16,606 nucleotides of DNA from Oscillospiraceae bacterium (GTDB lineage Bacteria > Bacillota_A > Clostridia > Oscillospirales > Oscillospiraceae): assembly GCA_017411905.1 (NCBI GenBank), contig JAFQPB010000039.1, forward strand, positions 1 through 16,606, given 5' to 3'. Within the stretch, counting starts at the first letter, position 1; every line of letters starts with the position of its first letter. Of this stretch, positions 14,345 to 16,606 are shown one piece after another. Below the pieces are notes generated by a model. It was not told the origin of the DNA and did no database searches. It worked only from the letters and a program-made list of their open reading frames with translations. The translations under genes and the position numbers were made by a program.

Positions 14345-15159
14345 AGATCATCGCTATGGACTTGGACGGTACGCTTTTGGATTCGGAAAAGCGGCTGTCG
14401 GAAGAAAACCGGGCGGCACTCCAACGGGCGGCAGATATGGGGATTGAGATCGTACCGACGACCGGGCGCATCTACAAGCTCATTCCGGAGGCAGTTCGGG
14501 AACTGCCCTTTGTTCATTACGCCGTCACCGTCAACGGTGCAGAGGTCTATGACGTAAAAAATGACCGCGTTCTTGCGAAAAGTGAGCTTGCCTATGAAAA
14601 GACTGTGGAAATTATGGCCTATTTGGACGGCTTTGATGTGGTTTATGACTGCTATCAAAATGGCGGCGGCTATATGACAAAAGCCTTTTTGGAAAAGGTG
14701 GGGAATTATCTCACAAGCGATTATTTCGCATCACTTTACCAAAGCTCCCGGCATCCTGTGCCGGAGCTAAAGGCCTATTTGCTGGAGCAAAAGCAGGGGG
14801 TTCAGAAGGTGCAGTTTTGCACCAAGGATCTGTCTTTGCGGGCGTTTCTTTTGGAGGACTTAAAAAACCGGTTTGACGGTGTGGCGATCAGCACCGCACT
14901 GCCGTATAACGGGGAAATTAACGAAAAAAACGCCCACAAGGGCGGCGCACTCCAAAAATTATGTACCCATTTAGGCTGCACGATGGAAAATGTAATGACC
15001 CTCGGTGATGGGCTCAATGACATTACGATGCTGGAATTGGCGGGCATTTCTGTAGCAATGGAAAATGCCGCCCCGGAAGCCAAGGCGGCAGCAAAATATG
15101 TAACCGGTAGCTGCGACGAAAGCGGCGTGGCGCAGGCAATCAATAAGTTTATTAATTGA
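14332..15159 (+). CDS. Cof-type HAD hydrolase (sugar-phosphate/flavin-phosphatase-like)
   Basis: 275 residues from the ATG at 14332; AGGAG at 14321-14325 gives 6-nt spacing. The frame is open further upstream, but that part only shadows the cadA end. HAD phosphatases of subfamily IIB use an Asp nucleophile and Mg. Motif I DLDGTLLDSE (Asp10 nucleophile, Asp12), motif II TTGRIY, a large C2-type cap in the middle, and motif IV GDGLNDITML followed by SVAMENA, typical of Cof proteins. It overlaps cadA by 13 nt, so it is translationally coupled to metal efflux. Whether this has meaning for resistance is unknown; substrate cannot be told from sequence. Confidence 0.9.
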   Translation: MEKIKIIAMDLDGTLLDSEKRLSEENRAALQRAADMGIEIVPTTGRIYKLIPEAVRELPFVHYAVTVNGAEVYDVKNDRVLAKSELAYEKTVEIMAYLDGFDVVYDCYQNGGGYMTKAFLEKVGNYLTSDYFASLYQSSRHPVPELKAYLLEQKQGVQKVQFCTKDLSLRAFLLEDLKNRFDGVAISTALPYNGEINEKNAHKGGALQKLCTHLGCTMENVMTLGDGLNDITMLELAGISVAMENAAPEAKAAAKYVTGSCDESGVAQAINKFIN

Positions 15160-15183
15160 CAATTGATAGTTGATAGTTGACAA
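15156..15183 (+). repeat. Four tandem heptads TTGAYAR
   Basis: TTGACAA, TTGATAG, TTGATAG, TTGACAA in direct succession. The first contains the stop codon of the HAD gene. A GTCTGC/GCAGAC hairpin follows at 15191-15205. Confidence 0.8.
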
Positions 15184-15215
15184 TTATGGTGTCTGCTTCG
15201 CAGACAGATTAAAAC

Positions 15216-15252
15216 AATCCCCTTGGGTGGCGATGCACTGCCCAAGGGGATT
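15216..15252. terminator. Bidirectional terminator between convergent genes
   Basis: Perfect 12-bp stem AATCCCCTTGGG (15216-15227) with CCCAAGGGGATT (15241-15252), 13-nt loop. T-rich sequence follows on both strands (GTTTTTATTTT on +, GTTTTAAT on -), serving cadC-cadA-HAD and the ligase gene. Confidence 0.85.
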
Positions 15253-15259
15253 CGTGTTT

Positions 15260-16249
15260 TTATTTTAAGAGGATATCCGTAAGCCCTTGTGTGGTCAGCC
15301 CCGAAATGCAGGCAATGTCTGCTTTTTCTGCGACTGCCTTGAAGCCCTCCGGTGTGGCAGAGTGGCCGATAAAGCTGCGGGCGAGGGTTTGGGGATCACC
15401 GGCAGAGAAAAAGTCGCCGTAAAGAACGGCATCAGTGATAAACCCTTTTTCCACACGGAATTGGAAGCTGAGGTATCCGCAGCCTTCCACGCGCCCTGAC
15501 AGGGTCATATCGCAGGCGGGGGATGCGCCCCAGTTCCACGCCCACGTGCCATAGCGTGCTTCTTTCAAGGCAGAAATGGCGGCAAGATCAGCATCGGTAA
15601 GGGAATAGGTTTCCATCTGCTCATTTTCAAAGAGGGCATTTCGCAGCGCATCCCGAAAATTTTCTAAGGTGGTGCCCTTGGGGAGCAGCGGCTTTAGGTT
15701 GGTGATGCGGCTGCGGACAGAGGCGACACCCTTTGCTTTTATCTTCTCCGGGTCAGGGCGAAGTGCTTTGGCGGCAACCTCTAATTGGGAATCGAAAAGG
15801 AGCGTGCCGTGGTGCATAACCCGGCTGTTTTTTACATACTGGGCGTTGCCGGAGAATTTAAGTCCACCGATAGTAATGTCGTTTCTGCCGTTGACCTCTG
15901 CTTCTGCACCCAAGGTGCGAATGGCCTGCGCCACCGGGCGGCAGAATAGACCTAAATCCGGCTCTTTGCCCGCGGCATCCTGAATAAAGGTAAAATTCAG
16001 ATTTCCCAGATCGTGATAGACTGCGCCACCGCCGGACAGCCGCCGGACAACGGTGATGTTGTTATCCCGAATAAAGGCCTCGTCCACCTCGTTAAAGGTG
16101 TTTTGATGGCGGCCTACTACCACCGTAGAGGCATTTTGCCACAGGATAAAATAGTTATAGTCCTTGGAAAGACTTTCAAACACATATTCTTCCAGTGCCA
16201 AATTAAAGGCCGGGTCGGTAGTCTCCACCTGAATATAACGCCAAGGCAT
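15260..16249 (-). CDS. lplA: Lipoate-protein ligase A
   Basis: 329 residues; AAGGAGG (16256-16262) sits 6 nt before the ATG. It activates free lipoate with ATP and attaches it to lysines of lipoyl domains such as GcvH or E2 subunits, in the cytoplasm. Family blocks: NLALEEYVF, LWQNASTVVVGRHQN, the glycine-rich RRLSGGGAVYHDLGNLNF, GRNDITIGGLKFSGNAQ (with the lysine expected in the adenylate site), and HHGTLLFD. The C-terminal accessory domain (about 245-329) is present, so this is the full bipartite type. Single gene with its own promoter; no lipoyl-dependent complex lies in the window, so the target is not known from context. Confidence 0.95.
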   Translation of the reverse strand: MPWRYIQVETTDPAFNLALEEYVFESLSKDYNYFILWQNASTVVVGRHQNTFNEVDEAFIRDNNITVVRRLSGGGAVYHDLGNLNFTFIQDAAGKEPDLGLFCRPVAQAIRTLGAEAEVNGRNDITIGGLKFSGNAQYVKNSRVMHHGTLLFDSQLEVAAKALRPDPEKIKAKGVASVRSRITNLKPLLPKGTTLENFRDALRNALFENEQMETYSLTDADLAAISALKEARYGTWAWNWGASPACDMTLSGRVEGCGYLSFQFRVEKGFITDAVLYGDFFSAGDPQTLARSFIGHSATPEGFKAVAEKADIACISGLTTQGLTDILLK

Positions 16250-16280
16250 AGCCTGCCTCCTTTTGTAAGAGAATATCTAT

Positions 16281-16308
16281 AGTATATCCAAAATGCAGGA
16301 AAATGCAA
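16281..16308 (-). promoter_or_regulatory. Sigma-A promoter of lplA
   Basis: On the minus strand TTGCAT (16303-16308), 16-nt spacer, TATACT (16281-16286), about 30 nt upstream of the ligase start codon. Confidence 0.65.
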
Positions 16309-16324
16309 GCGGCGATTCCTGCAA

Positions 16325-16480
16325 TCCCTTCCCCCGGGGGGAAGGTGCCCCGAAGGGGCGGATGAGGAATGCGGGCGGCAGACTTCGAAATAAGCATTTG
16401 TGCAGACTTATTCTGCACGCCGTTCCTCACCCGTCTTTTGCTCGTTCCTTGCAAAATCCACCCTCCCCCCGGGGGCAATG
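16325..16480. repeat. Two-hairpin repeat module, copy 4, and a degenerate inverted partner
   Basis: CCTTCCCC/GGGGAAGG (16327-16345, minimal loop) and GCCCC/GGGGC (16347-16359), then tail GGATGAGG (16360-16367): the same plan as copies 1-3. A degraded, inverted counterpart appears to start at CCTCACCC (about 16425-16432) and end in CCCCCCGGGGG (about 16465-16475). No gene is seen in 16310-16606. Confidence 0.65.
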
Positions 16481-16498
16481 TCATTAAGTTAAGAAAAG

Positions 16499-16532
16499 CT
16501 GGACTTCACAAAGATGTGGAGTCCAGTTTTTT
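16499..16532 (+). terminator. Terminator-like hairpin
   Basis: 12-bp stem with one wobble (16499-16510 with 16515-16526), loop AAGA, followed by TTTTTT. There is no plus-strand gene just upstream, so it may stop antisense read-through from the lplA side or serve a minus-strand gene beyond the window. Confidence 0.75.
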
Positions 16533-16584
16533 CGTAACAATTTCAGAAATAATGCTTGACAAATGATGAAAAATGTGCGGCCTT

Positions 16585-16606
16585 TTTGCTAACTGCGGTT
16601 AGCAAA
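16585..16606. promoter_or_regulatory. 22-bp palindrome at the window edge, candidate operator
   Basis: TTTGCTAAC, TGCG, GTTAGCAAA: a perfect 9-bp inverted repeat touching the last base. TTGACA at 16556-16561 precedes it. It looks like a repressor site in the promoter of a plus-strand gene beyond the window; the GCTAAC/GTTAGC arms recall DtxR-family metal operators, but this is a guess. Confidence 0.5.

Overview
The window looks like chromosomal DNA of a gut-type Clostridia (Bacillota), most likely an Oscillospirales-like lineage. This is inferred from strong AAGGAG/GGAGG ribosome sites, sigma-A promoters of TTGACA/TATACT type, a lipoprotein with a Clostridia-style signal, Cys-rich 'C..C' modules in a secreted protein, and abundant small palindromic repeats. 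I could not test this by search.

Layout. (1) 1-5410, + strand: an arginine operon, argG (3' end only), argH, a three-gene polar amino acid ABC transporter (binding protein, permease, ATPase) and argF, closed by a perfect terminator. It covers ornithine to arginine plus an importer. (2) 5411-6942: its own promoter, a membrane-anchored HtrA-type serine protease, and a terminator. (3) 6882-11000: an accessory patch. It holds a 766-residue secreted multidomain protein (- strand) between two non-coding arrays of palindromes, followed by a RAYT (REP-associated tyrosine transposase) gene. At least nine palindromes share a 5' GTAG (or GTCG) head and a stem of about 8-9 bp with compensating base changes. 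Two of them sit in frame inside the transposase gene. A 55-bp perfect direct repeat and a 65-bp inverted composite repeat flank the secreted-protein gene. (4) 11082-15252: a PHP-type histidinol-phosphatase-like gene (-) divergent from a cadC-cadA heavy-metal resistance operon (+), which is translationally coupled to a Cof-type HAD phosphatase. The cadC promoter carries two overlapping 20-bp ATATGA-N8-TCATAT operators. (5) 15260-16606: a lipoate-protein ligase (-), another two-hairpin repeat, a terminator, and a 22-bp palindrome at the window edge that probably controls the next gene.

The two most unusual observations are: (a) the ABC transporter binding protein appears to be a natural circular permutation, with the lobe-2/C-terminal half placed directly after the lipoprotein signal and the N-terminal lobe placed last; and (b) the RAYT with its structured, covarying GTAG palindromes, including two that have become protein-coding loops of the transposase. 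Both are read from sequence alone and need homology and read-level checks.
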